Positions 34,959 through 43,454 of a stretch of DNA of 64,000 nucleotides are shown piece by piece. Source of the DNA: G965230065 sp965230065 (GTDB lineage Bacteria; Bacteroidota; Bacteroidia; Cytophagales; Cyclobacteriaceae). The notes beneath the pieces are model-generated. The model saw nothing but the letters and a program-made list of their open reading frames with translations, was not told the DNA's origin and made no database searches. The position numbers and the translations under genes are program-made. Position 1 is the stretch's first letter. The number at the start of each line of letters is the position of its first letter. The DNA is taken from assembly GCA_965230065.1 (NCBI GenBank), contig OZ245942.1:2790001-2854000 (forward strand), written 5' to 3'.

Positions 34959-36986
34959 ATGAAAATGCCATCATTTATCCGGGTTCCAGGCAGAGGCTCC
35001 CAAAACAGCGTCTGTACGCAGTTCTATTTCATCCTTGGCATAGTGTTTTTGTTTTTTGCAAACGGATGTATACAAACCGTTCACGCTGAAAGCATTCAGA
35101 AAAAAGAAAACACTGCTACTGAAATTACCCAATTACTATCCCGTCTTGACCTCAATAGCCCCGGACTGGAAAAGGTAAAGGCTTCCGTGAATGATCCTGC
35201 AAAAGCAGCACAAGCACTTTTGAGTTATTACCGCTCCCGGTATGCTGTAAAACATTTTGTAGACCGCTCGGACAGGGCTGATATGTTGGGCATGGCAGCC
35301 TCTGAAAAAGATATGAAAGTTGCCAATGATGCCCTGGAGCATATATTTGTAGGGCAACCAGCCTATCCTTCTCATTTTTGCGGTGATGATATTGACTGGT
35401 CTACCAGGCCTGTTCCGGATAATGAATGGGTGTGGCAACTAAACCGGATGAGTTTTTGGGATGCTATGGGACGAGCCTACTGGCATACCGGTAATGAAAA
35501 GTATGCACAAGAATGGTGTGCGCAATTGGTAGATTGGGTTCAAAAGAACCCGCGTGATAACGAGCACGATTATGCCTGGCGGTCTATTGAAGCAGGCATT
35601 CGGGGTTACCGGTGGACCGGCCTCTTTCAGTACTTTCTCGATGCGCCTGCCTTTACCCCGGAAGTACTCGTAACTTTTCTCAATAGCTGCTACGACCACG
35701 CGAGTTATCTGATGACCAAATACAGCCAGGGGAGTAACTGGGCATTGATGGAAGCGGAAGGCATGGCTTTTATCGCCATTACTTTTCCTGAATTTAAAGA
35801 TTCTGATAAATGGCGTGATGAAGCCATCAGCAGGTTTGCGCAGGAGATGCACAATCAGGTATATGCCGATGGGCATCAGCGGGAACTGGCCATGGGGTAC
35901 CACATAGGGTCTATCCGGTGGTTCCAGCGTACCTTTGAGCTGGCAAGTATAAACGGACAGCAAGGTGCATTCCCGGCATCTTATCTCACTATCATTGAGA
36001 AAATGTGTGAAGTGCCTATGAAACTCGGCTTTCCTGATGGCACTACCACGCAGTTTGGAGATTCCTGGTCGGGGAAACCAGGGCAGTATAATGAACATTT
36101 CAGGAAGTGGGCAGCCTTATTCAATCGGGAAGATTTCCTTTATATGGCCACCGAAGGCAAGGAAGGTACTCCCCCCGATTCAACGGCCTTTGCCTTTCCG
36201 GTGAGTGGTTTGTATTCTATGCGCAGTGGTTGGAAGACAGATGCCATTTGTCTGGTACTGAAGTGTGGCCCTGATGGAGGAGGACATTGCCAGCCAGACA
36301 ACGGAACTTTTGAGCTATATGCCGGCGGGCGGCACCTGATGCCCGATGCAGGCAGTTATATTTACAGTGGAGACCCGGAAAACCGTGCGTGGTTTCGGCA
36401 AACAAAAGTACACCAAACCCTCACCCTGAATGGAGAAAACTCAACCTATGCCTCAAAACTTCTCTTATGGCAGCCGGGAGAAGACCTGGATGTATTGGTG
36501 GTAGAAAACGAGAGCTATCCAAACCTCACGCACAGGCGGGCGGTATTATTCGTGGAAAAGAAGTTCTTTGTTATCATAGACGAAGCTTTGGGAGAAGGCC
36601 TGGGTGATGTAGATATCCATTTTCAATTGGCGCCCGGAAAAGCTAATTTTGACCATAAAAACTTATCAGTGCAGACTGATTTTGCGGATGGCTGGAATGT
36701 GTTTGTTCAAACGATGCCCCAGTCGGGATTATCGTTAGCAGAAGAGGAAGGACAGGTGTCATTCGTGTATACCAAAAAAGAACCACGTCCTGCTTTTCGC
36801 TATCGCATCCGCAAAGATAGTGAAGCGTCCGGTGTACGATTTGTTACGGTAGTAGCTCCTTATGAAAAATCACTACCGGCAATTAGTGCTCAAATCATCG
36901 GGGAGCAGGAGATTGGAGCCGAACGTATTGATTTGGAAGTGACATCCGGAGAAAATACACAACAAATTACATATAAATTAAAGTAA
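34959..36986 (+). CDS. Heparinase III-like lyase B (PL12-type)
   Basis: From ATG 34959 the 675-residue protein has a lipoprotein-like signal (FFANGC, Cys near residue 37). The toroid domain shows PDNEWVWQLNRMSFWDAMGR and RSIEAGIRGYRW, and the beta-sandwich shows HCQPDNGTFELYAGG, MPDAGSYIYSGD and AWFRQTKVHQTLTLNGEN. These are the hallmarks of PL12 heparin-sulfate lyases, including the His of the HCQPDNGT motif. An in-frame ATG at 34893 would overlap lyase A by 50 bases and is less likely. It starts 16 bases after lyase A, so the two are co-transcribed. Exact substrate (heparan sulfate or another glucuronate polymer) is inferred. Confidence 0.9.
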   Translation: MKMPSFIRVPGRGSQNSVCTQFYFILGIVFLFFANGCIQTVHAESIQKKENTATEITQLLSRLDLNSPGLEKVKASVNDPAKAAQALLSYYRSRYAVKHFVDRSDRADMLGMAASEKDMKVANDALEHIFVGQPAYPSHFCGDDIDWSTRPVPDNEWVWQLNRMSFWDAMGRAYWHTGNEKYAQEWCAQLVDWVQKNPRDNEHDYAWRSIEAGIRGYRWTGLFQYFLDAPAFTPEVLVTFLNSCYDHASYLMTKYSQGSNWALMEAEGMAFIAITFPEFKDSDKWRDEAISRFAQEMHNQVYADGHQRELAMGYHIGSIRWFQRTFELASINGQQGAFPASYLTIIEKMCEVPMKLGFPDGTTTQFGDSWSGKPGQYNEHFRKWAALFNREDFLYMATEGKEGTPPDSTAFAFPVSGLYSMRSGWKTDAICLVLKCGPDGGGHCQPDNGTFELYAGGRHLMPDAGSYIYSGDPENRAWFRQTKVHQTLTLNGENSTYASKLLLWQPGEDLDVLVVENESYPNLTHRRAVLFVEKKFFVIIDEALGEGLGDVDIHFQLAPGKANFDHKNLSVQTDFADGWNVFVQTMPQSGLSLAEEEGQVSFVYTKKEPRPAFRYRIRKDSEASGVRFVTVVAPYEKSLPAISAQIIGEQEIGAERIDLEVTSGENTQQITYKLK

Positions 36987-37016
36987 TATCTTTTCTATAA
37001 AAAAAATACAAACCCC

Positions 37017-38915
37017 ATGAAACCCAAAACCAATTATCTTTTCAGCTTATTCTTGCTCATTTCGTTCACTCTGGTGAGGCTCTCGTATGCTGATTCTGGC
37101 AATAATAATATGTCCATTCAGAATAATGATCCGGTAAAGCTTGAGAACCCCATAAGTGTACAATACCTCAAGAAGAACCTCCGGAAGAAAAGCCCCCGCC
37201 TGATCCTTACGCCTTCTATTGAAAGGGAACTTAAAAAAGATTTGAAAAACGACCCGGTAGTGCAAAACGTGTATAAAGCATTTCAGCTAAATGCAAAAGA
37301 AATTCAGACACAGCCTTTGCTTACACGTAACGTGATTGGGCGAAGATTGCTGAGAACTTCCCGCGATATGCTTTACCGAATGAACATCCTCGGCATGGTG
37401 TACCTGATCGACAAAGATCCGGCCGTGTTACAGCGCATTGACGAAGAAGTGACGGCCGTGTGCAACTTTTCAGACTGGAACCCTTCGCACTACCTGGATG
37501 TGGCCGAAATGTCGATGGCCGTGGCCCTGGCTGTAGATTGGGTAGGGAAAGATTTACCTGCTGCTACGGTAGAGCTTGCCAAAAATGCCCTCATTGAAAA
37601 AGGCATCAAGCCCAGCTACAACAAAGAGGGAAATGTAGGGTGGATCAGTGGTACAAATAACTGGAACCAGGTATGCCACGGAGGCATGATAGCCGCCTCC
37701 ATCGTTATTGCGGAAAAAGACCCGGAACTGGCCGCCAAAACCATCAGCCGGGCATTGGAAGGCATGCCTCATGCTTTGGAAGAGTATGGGCCTGATGGGG
37801 TGTATCCCGAAGGCTCTACCTACTGGACGTATGGCACCAGCTTTACAGTATTAACGGCCTCTATGTTCGAAAGTGCTTTCGGTACCGATTTCGGTTTGGC
37901 CGAATACCCCGCTTTTATGGAAAGTGCCGATTTCAAACTGTTAAGCGTAGCCCCTTCCGGCTGGTATTACAACTTTGCCGACTGTGGCGACCAAAGAAAA
38001 GAAAATGGCGATCTCGCCCTCGCCTGGTTCGCTGCCAAAACAGGTAACGAAATATACTACGAGAAAGAGAGGTTTTTGAGAAATCCTCAGGAAATGGGCG
38101 AACTGGCCCGGTATGCCGGAGGTGGCCTGGTGTGGCTATCACAGTTTGAAGATGAAACTGAAGGCGAATTGCCTTTGGCCTGGAAAGGGGAAGGTGCTAA
38201 CCCTATCGTGTTTTTCAGGGGAGAAGAGGGGCGTCAATATTATTTTGGAGGAAAAGGCGGGCGTGGTACCGTCAATCATGGGAACATGGATGCAGGTTCG
38301 TTCATTTTTGAACTGGACGGCGTACGCTGGGTGGTAGACCCCGGCAACCAAAGTTATCATGAGCTGGAAAAGACAGGGTTTGACCTATGGGGCCGTTGCC
38401 AGGAATGTGAACGCTGGACGCTGCTCACCAAAAACAATTACGGACACAGCACCCTCACTGTAAACGATGCCCTGCACGTGGTAGATGGCTTCGCTTCTAT
38501 TGAAGACTTTCAAGACGGGACACAACCCGAAGCTACCATTGACATGACCAAGGCTTTTGAAGGAACCCTGGCAAGTGCCACCCGCAGGTTTGTGAAAGAA
38601 GACGGCCACTCCATCCTGATAGAAGACCAGCTTGAACTGAATGATGCTACCCAAAACATCACCTGGCAACTCATGACCACCGCCGATGTGGAAATTGTAG
38701 ACGGAGGGGCGATCCTCAAACAAGATGGCAAACAACTGAAACTGGAAAACCTTTCACATCCCGCGTTAACAGTTTCCGTCATTTCGTTAGACCCGGCACC
38801 TTTGGAACTGGACAGACAAATTGAAAACCTGAAACGTCTGGAAATCCGCATCCCGGCTTATGTGTTTGAAAATAAGGAAGGAACAATCCGCGTACGCCTG
38901 TCAGGGGAAGAATGA
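37017..38915 (+). CDS. Heparinase II/III-family polysaccharide lyase C
   Basis: The 632-residue protein has a Sec signal (about residues 1-25), a toroid domain with TNNWNQVCHGGMIAASIVIA and GVYPEGSTYWTYGTSFTVL (candidate Asn, His and Tyr catalytic residues), and a beta-sandwich with TVNHGNMDAGSFIFELDGVR, WVVDPGNQSYHELE and NNYGHSTLTVNDALH. This subfamily differs clearly from lyases A and B, resembling exported exo-acting heparinase II/III-like lyases of Bacteroidota. It lies 30 bases after lyase B in the same operon. Together the three lyases could perform endo- and exo-cleavage of one polymer, but individual roles are inferred. Confidence 0.88.
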   Translation: MKPKTNYLFSLFLLISFTLVRLSYADSGNNNMSIQNNDPVKLENPISVQYLKKNLRKKSPRLILTPSIERELKKDLKNDPVVQNVYKAFQLNAKEIQTQPLLTRNVIGRRLLRTSRDMLYRMNILGMVYLIDKDPAVLQRIDEEVTAVCNFSDWNPSHYLDVAEMSMAVALAVDWVGKDLPAATVELAKNALIEKGIKPSYNKEGNVGWISGTNNWNQVCHGGMIAASIVIAEKDPELAAKTISRALEGMPHALEEYGPDGVYPEGSTYWTYGTSFTVLTASMFESAFGTDFGLAEYPAFMESADFKLLSVAPSGWYYNFADCGDQRKENGDLALAWFAAKTGNEIYYEKERFLRNPQEMGELARYAGGGLVWLSQFEDETEGELPLAWKGEGANPIVFFRGEEGRQYYFGGKGGRGTVNHGNMDAGSFIFELDGVRWVVDPGNQSYHELEKTGFDLWGRCQECERWTLLTKNNYGHSTLTVNDALHVVDGFASIEDFQDGTQPEATIDMTKAFEGTLASATRRFVKEDGHSILIEDQLELNDATQNITWQLMTTADVEIVDGGAILKQDGKQLKLENLSHPALTVSVISLDPAPLELDRQIENLKRLEIRIPAYVFENKEGTIRVRLSGEE

Positions 38916-39436
38916 TAAGCGAACCGGGGGCTTTCATAGCTAAAAATTCTCGATGAAGTTCCTGGAGAACGGGGCTTCTAGTGCCGTGCTTAAGGGGGCA
39001 TTGAAATAAAAACCTACCCATAACAAAGGTCTGTGCCTCCGTGGCCCGATCCTCACAGACCTTTGCTGGTGTCTTGTGAGGACCGGCAGCCGCCGCTGCG
39101 GGCCACGGCGGCACAAGCCACGGGTATATTTATTCTTCTATGCTCCCTAAAAAACAATATTGCCCATCGGTCAGACCGTTATCTATAGAAGCGCAAGAGC
39201 GGTCTGACCGATTTGGTATATGTTACACACTCAAAATAATTTTGGTATTTACAGTTTTCGAATAACCTTTGCCAAAGCTCTCTTCTCAACACCCCGGTTT
39301 ATGGCACACAAACCGGAATGAGCGTACTTCCTTCAATAAATAATTTCATTTTAGTACTATGCAAAACCCTACCCTGCTTTTCCTAAAGAAACTGTTTTCA
39401 AAAACCAAGATGCTTTTTGCCATAACAAACCAAAAA
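38916..39436. repeat. Gene-free stretch with several inverted repeats
   Basis: Three structures are visible. (1) 39015-39120 is a nested GC-rich cruciform: CAAAGGTCTGTG pairs with CACAGACCTTTG, and CCGTGGCCC pairs with GGGCCACGG. (2) ATCGGTCAGACCG (39166-39178) pairs with CGGTCTGACCGAT (39200-39212) over 21 bases. (3) The GTGGCACAC-type palindrome lies at 39294-39316. From 39359 on, the sequence is a decayed copy of the 5' end of the gene at 41077. No independent gene is present. Confidence 0.65.
39294..39316. repeat. GTGGCACAC palindrome, copy 2
   Basis: The arms CCGGTTT and AAACCGG flank an ATG-GCACAC core. It is one of three copies (others at 32415-32443 and 40964-40986) of a dispersed hairpin whose best copy has arms CCGGTTTGTG and CACAAACCGG around GCA. 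It lies ahead of the sulfatase gene. Confidence 0.7.
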
Positions 39437-40894
39437 ATGACTTCGGTCTCCTGTCTTCCGTCGGGCTTCCGCCTTCGAACTTCCATCTGTGCGGCTTTTT
39501 TTCTGCTATCGATAATTAGTTGTGAAAATAAAGCGCAGCAAACTACTGAAACCCCAAACATCATTTATATTTATACTGACCAGCAATCTGCCTCCATGAT
39601 GAGTTGCGCTGGCAACCAATGGCTAAAAACGCCTGCCATGGACTACATTGCGAATAACGGCATTCGGTTTACCCGTGCCTACACACCCAACCCGGTTTGC
39701 TCCCCGGCAAGGGTCAGTTTAATGACCGGAAGGTTCCCAAGTTATTTTAATGACAATAAAGGAAATCCGGTAATAGGAAACCCGGGGGCCATGAGAATAC
39801 CTGAAATCCCCGAAGAGGTACAACGGTCTACCCTCCCTGCCTTCCTCAAAAAAGCCGGGTACGAACTGGTTTATGGAGGCAAAGAGCATTTACCGTCACC
39901 ACTCCAGCCCACTACTTTGGGGTTCAATGACATTACCGATGACGAGCGGGATGTATTGGCAAAAAAAGCGGCTGATTATATCAAAACCGAACACGAAAAG
40001 CCATATTTCATGGTTGTTTCCCTCATCAACCCACATGATATTTGTTATATGGCCATCCGTGATTTTGCCGAAACAGATAGGGAAAAGAGGCTGTTGGAAA
40101 TAGGGGAGGTAGAACTTGCCACCCTGGACGAAGCTTTGAAAATACCGGAAGGCGTTACAGAGGAGGAGTTTTATGAGCAGTATTGCCCTCCGCTGCCCCC
40201 AAATTATGCGCCCCAGGAAGGTGAACCGGAAGCATTGCGTATCATGCTTGAAAGAAGCAATTTTCGTAATAATGCCAGGGACCATTACGGAGAAAAAGAT
40301 TGGCGAATGCACCGATGGGCCTATTGCCGACTGACGGAAGTTGTGGACCAGCAAATACAGGTAATCTTAGATGCATTGAAAGAAAGCGGGCAGGAAGAAA
40401 ATACACTCATCCTGTTTTCTTCAGACCATGGGGATATGGATGGTGCCCACCGCATGGAGCATAAAAGCACCTTGTATGAGGAATCTGCCAATGTGCCTTT
40501 TTTGGCGATGTGGAAAGGCCAAATTCCAGCCGGACAGGTAGACAGCACCCACCTGGTTTCCACTGGTCTTGACCTGTTGCCTACCGTTTGCGATTATGCC
40601 GGAATAGAAGGCGTGGCCGACTCAAGAGGAAAAAGCCTGCGTCCCCTGTTTGAGGATGAAAACATAGCATGGCGAAAAAACCTGGGGGTTGAAAGCCAGA
40701 TTGGCAACATGGTGGTGGACGAAGAAGGCTACAAATATATCAGGTATAATGTTGCAGGAATAGAAGAACAATTATTAGATAACAACAAAGACCCTTATGA
40801 GACAACACATTTTACCGATAGCATAGGATATGCTGATAAACTCAGGGAGTTACAATTAGCTTTTGATAAAGAATGGTTTCCGGGCAAGGAATAA
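39437..40894 (+). CDS. Sulfatase lipoprotein in the lyase locus
   Basis: From ATG 39437 the 485-residue protein has a lipoprotein signal (FFLLSIISC, Cys near residue 29) and a complete sulfatase domain: YIYTDQQSASMMSCAGNQW (metal-site start), CSPARVSLMTG (formylglycine Cys near residue 88) and LFSSDHGDMDGAHRM. The type resembles exo-acting sulfatases on uronic acids or hexosamines. The frame is open back to 39359 (MQNPTLLFLKKLFSKTK), but those residues match the start of the membrane protein at 41077 rather than a sulfatase and would give a very long n-region. It probably removes sulfate from oligomers released by the lyases upstream. Confidence 0.92.
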   Translation: MTSVSCLPSGFRLRTSICAAFFLLSIISCENKAQQTTETPNIIYIYTDQQSASMMSCAGNQWLKTPAMDYIANNGIRFTRAYTPNPVCSPARVSLMTGRFPSYFNDNKGNPVIGNPGAMRIPEIPEEVQRSTLPAFLKKAGYELVYGGKEHLPSPLQPTTLGFNDITDDERDVLAKKAADYIKTEHEKPYFMVVSLINPHDICYMAIRDFAETDREKRLLEIGEVELATLDEALKIPEGVTEEEFYEQYCPPLPPNYAPQEGEPEALRIMLERSNFRNNARDHYGEKDWRMHRWAYCRLTEVVDQQIQVILDALKESGQEENTLILFSSDHGDMDGAHRMEHKSTLYEESANVPFLAMWKGQIPAGQVDSTHLVSTGLDLLPTVCDYAGIEGVADSRGKSLRPLFEDENIAWRKNLGVESQIGNMVVDEEGYKYIRYNVAGIEEQLLDNNKDPYETTHFTDSIGYADKLRELQLAFDKEWFPGKE

Positions 40895-40963
40895 AATACG
40901 GCCTTGCCATTTTTTAGTGAAAGTAAAAGAGACCGGAGACGGAAGACCGAATATTTACCCCAC

Positions 40964-40986
40964 CCTGGTTTGTGGCACACAAACCG
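40964..40986. repeat. GTGGCACAC palindrome, copy 3
   Basis: The near-perfect hairpin has arms close to CCGGTTTGTG and CACAAACCGG around GCA. One mismatch (CCTGG for CCCGG) lies at the left end. It sits between the sulfatase and the gate-family membrane protein. The surrounding sequence, caccc on the left and aat on the right, matches copy 2. Confidence 0.7.
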
Positions 40987-41005
40987 GAATAAGGTGTTTT
41001 AGGCT

Positions 41006-41039
41006 TTTGTCGCTTACTTCGTTAATGCATGTATCTTTG
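41006..41039 (+). promoter_or_regulatory. Bacteroidota-type promoter before the gate-family gene
   Basis: TTTG (41006-41009) and TATCTTTG (41032-41039) match the -33 (TTTG) and -7 (TAnnTTTG) elements known for Bacteroidota, with 22 bases between them. The ATG is 38 bases downstream. A separate promoter here suggests the downstream genes need not depend on the susCD transcript. Confidence 0.55.
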
Positions 41040-41076
41040 CATTTATTATCTTAGCCGCTTATTCAACACAGGCACA

Positions 41077-42021
41077 ATGGAAAACCCCACTGTTCTTTTC
41101 CTCAAAAAGTGGTTTTCAAAAACCAACATCACTTATATCTCCTTGATGAAAATCATGGTACCTGCCCTGATTTTGATAAAAATTTTAGAAGAATTAGGGT
41201 TTGTTACCTGGCTCAGTAAAATTTTAGGGCCGGTCATGGGGTTCATTGGGCTGCCGGGAGAAGCAGGGCTGGTTTGGGCTACTACGCTGCTTACAGGCCT
41301 TTATACAGGCTTAATTGTGTTCTTCACACAAATAGAATTCAGCACATTCAGCATCATGCAAGCCAGCATCTTAGGCAGTCTCATGCTGTTTGGCCACGCC
41401 TTAATTGTGGAAGGGGCCATCGCCAAAAAAGTAGGCGTTGACTGGCTACTCACTTTCTTGTTGAGAATTGGCGGGGCTTTTATTTTCGGTTTGCTGGTTC
41501 ACAAAACCTGTAATTATTTTAACCTGTTTCAGGAAAAAGTAAGGTTTGACTATATCCCTGCCATTGAAGCCGGAAGCAGTTTAACCGATTGGATAATAGA
41601 ACAATTATACAGCTTCGTCATTATTTACCTTATCATCGCTGTGCTCATTCTTTTGCTGGAAGGTATGGATAAAGTGGGTATCAATAAATTTATCCAGAAG
41701 CTACTAGCACCCGTCCTGGGTGCCATCGGCATTGGCAAAGCGGCTACTTCTTTAACTTTAATAGGCATGACCATTGGCCTGTCTTTTGGTGGAGGATTGC
41801 TCATACAGGAATCAAAAAATGAGGCGATGAGTAAGAAAGATATCTTTTTATCCATGTGCTTCATCAGCATGTTTCACAGCATTATTGAGGATACTATCCT
41901 TATTTTACTGATGGGTACCAGTTTTTGGATAATTGTTGTGTTCAGGTTAATTTATGTGCTTATCATCATGTTTGTCATACACAAAAGTATGAGGCGCAGG
42001 CGTTTGCAACCCACTCGCTAA
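41077..42021 (+). CDS. Nucleoside-recognition (Gate) domain membrane protein
   Basis: From ATG 41077 the 314-residue protein has about eight hydrophobic segments and two Gate-type repeats. Segments include LEELGFVTWLSKILGPVMGF, ATTLLTGLYTGLIVFFTQ, GHALIVEGAIAKKVG and, in the second half, IQKLLAPVLGAIGIGKAATS and IGLSFGGGLLIQE. This is the family of spore maturation SpmA/B-like and nucleoside-recognition proteins. They are thought to be transporters but are poorly characterised. Its occurrence within a polysaccharide locus is unusual. An upstream TTG start (41029) is rejected in favour of the ATG. Confidence 0.85.
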   Translation: MENPTVLFLKKWFSKTNITYISLMKIMVPALILIKILEELGFVTWLSKILGPVMGFIGLPGEAGLVWATTLLTGLYTGLIVFFTQIEFSTFSIMQASILGSLMLFGHALIVEGAIAKKVGVDWLLTFLLRIGGAFIFGLLVHKTCNYFNLFQEKVRFDYIPAIEAGSSLTDWIIEQLYSFVIIYLIIAVLILLLEGMDKVGINKFIQKLLAPVLGAIGIGKAATSLTLIGMTIGLSFGGGLLIQESKNEAMSKKDIFLSMCFISMFHSIIEDTILILLMGTSFWIIVVFRLIYVLIIMFVIHKSMRRRRLQPTR

Positions 42022-42128
42022 ACTTTGAAGTACTTTTATCGCCTACGCTTCTTATGGTGATGGAAAAATTTTGATATTCTGATTCGATATTGTGTTATTT
42101 ATTTAAATTCAGTATTTACTTTTAAACA

Positions 42129-43433
42129 ATGAAATCACTACATGCAATTACCGTCTGCCTTATCATTTTCTTCACCATTTCATTCAACGTTACTTATGCC
42201 CAGGCTGTAGGAGAAAGTGCCGGGACTGGCATGCACTATGGGCTGCCTGTATTACCGGAAGTGGCTGGGTTTGGACAGGAAACAGTAGGAGGCAAAGGAG
42301 GAAAAATCATTATAGTAAAAAACCTAAACCGGGAAGGTAAAGGCTCCCTGGCAGAGGCCATAGCAGCTGAAGGCCCCCGGATTATAGTTTTTGAGGTGGC
42401 CGGTCTGATTGACCTGGAAATGGAGTCACTGCAAATTAAGAATCCATTCATCACCATTGCCGGACAAACAGCTCCTTCCCCTGGCATTACACTTATAAAA
42501 GGCGGCTTGGGCATTCAAACACATGAAGTGATCATACAACATATTAAAGTGAGGCCTGGGGAAGCCGGGCAGGCCAAAAAAAGTGGATGGGAGGTAGATG
42601 GGATTGCCACAAGCCAGGGTGCATACAATGTAATCATAGATCATTGTTCAGCCACCTGGGCTACTGACGAGAACCTGTCTGCTTCTGGGCCACGTTTTGA
42701 GGGTGAAAATCCTGACGAATGGCGGAAAAACACTTCTCATAAAGTTATCATCAGCAATTGCATCATTGCTTCTGGACTGAGCCAGTCCACCCATGCCAAG
42801 GGAGAGCATTCTAAAGGTACATTGGTGCACGACAATGCCACAGAAATACTGGTATATGGAAACTTATATGCAAACAATGTTGACAGGCATCCGCACTGTA
42901 AAGGAGGCTCTCAGACTGTCATCGTGAATAATTTTATTTATAATCCGGGAAGAAATGTAATTAGTTATCATCTTGTTCCAAATGAATGGAAAGGACATGA
43001 CCCGGTTACCGGGAAAATGAGTGTGGAAGGAAACTATATTGAGTATGGCCCCAATACGGCTGACCAGATATATGCCGGTAATTTCAAGGGAGGCCCACTT
43101 GAAGTTTACTGGAAAGACAACAAGATCATATCTAAAACCAGGGTAAGGGAATTTAATGGAAATCCTACTTTCCTGAATAGCCCGGCAGTGTGGCCCAAAG
43201 GATTAAAGCCATTACCTGCTTCTGAAGTCAAGATGCGTGTATTAGAGCATGCCGGGGCTTTCCCATGGGACCGGGATGCCATTGACCAACAAATCATTGA
43301 TGAAATTAAATCGAATAGCGGACAGATCATTGACAGTGAAGAACAGGCCGGAGGGTACCCCGAAATGGAGCCTGTTTACAGAAAATTCAAAGCCAATGAA
43401 TGGAACCTGGAAACCATGACGAGAATAAATTAA
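42129..43433 (+). CDS. Pectate lyase-like parallel beta-helix protein
   Basis: The 434-residue protein has a Sec signal (cleavage after YAQ, about residue 25) and then a right-handed beta-helix of the pectate lyase type. It begins GFGQETVGGKGGKIIIVKN and shows repeated helix turns such as PFITIAGQTAPSPGI, VIIQHIKVRPGE and VIIDHCSATWATDEN (candidate metal site), then VHDNATEILVYGN. This is the PL1-like group found in Bacteroidota. It would cleave an uronan by beta-elimination, complementing the heparinase-like enzymes. It lies between the gate-family gene and the acetylesterase. Confidence 0.88.
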   Translation: MKSLHAITVCLIIFFTISFNVTYAQAVGESAGTGMHYGLPVLPEVAGFGQETVGGKGGKIIIVKNLNREGKGSLAEAIAAEGPRIIVFEVAGLIDLEMESLQIKNPFITIAGQTAPSPGITLIKGGLGIQTHEVIIQHIKVRPGEAGQAKKSGWEVDGIATSQGAYNVIIDHCSATWATDENLSASGPRFEGENPDEWRKNTSHKVIISNCIIASGLSQSTHAKGEHSKGTLVHDNATEILVYGNLYANNVDRHPHCKGGSQTVIVNNFIYNPGRNVISYHLVPNEWKGHDPVTGKMSVEGNYIEYGPNTADQIYAGNFKGGPLEVYWKDNKIISKTRVREFNGNPTFLNSPAVWPKGLKPLPASEVKMRVLEHAGAFPWDRDAIDQQIIDEIKSNSGQIIDSEEQAGGYPEMEPVYRKFKANEWNLETMTRIN

Positions 43434-43454
43434 ATTAACGAAACCCATACATTA

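Noticed and set aside
39359..39436. Longer start for the lyase-locus sulfatase
   Set aside because: The residues match the start of another gene (41077) and would give a 40-residue n-region before the lipoprotein signal; kept as a separate finding.
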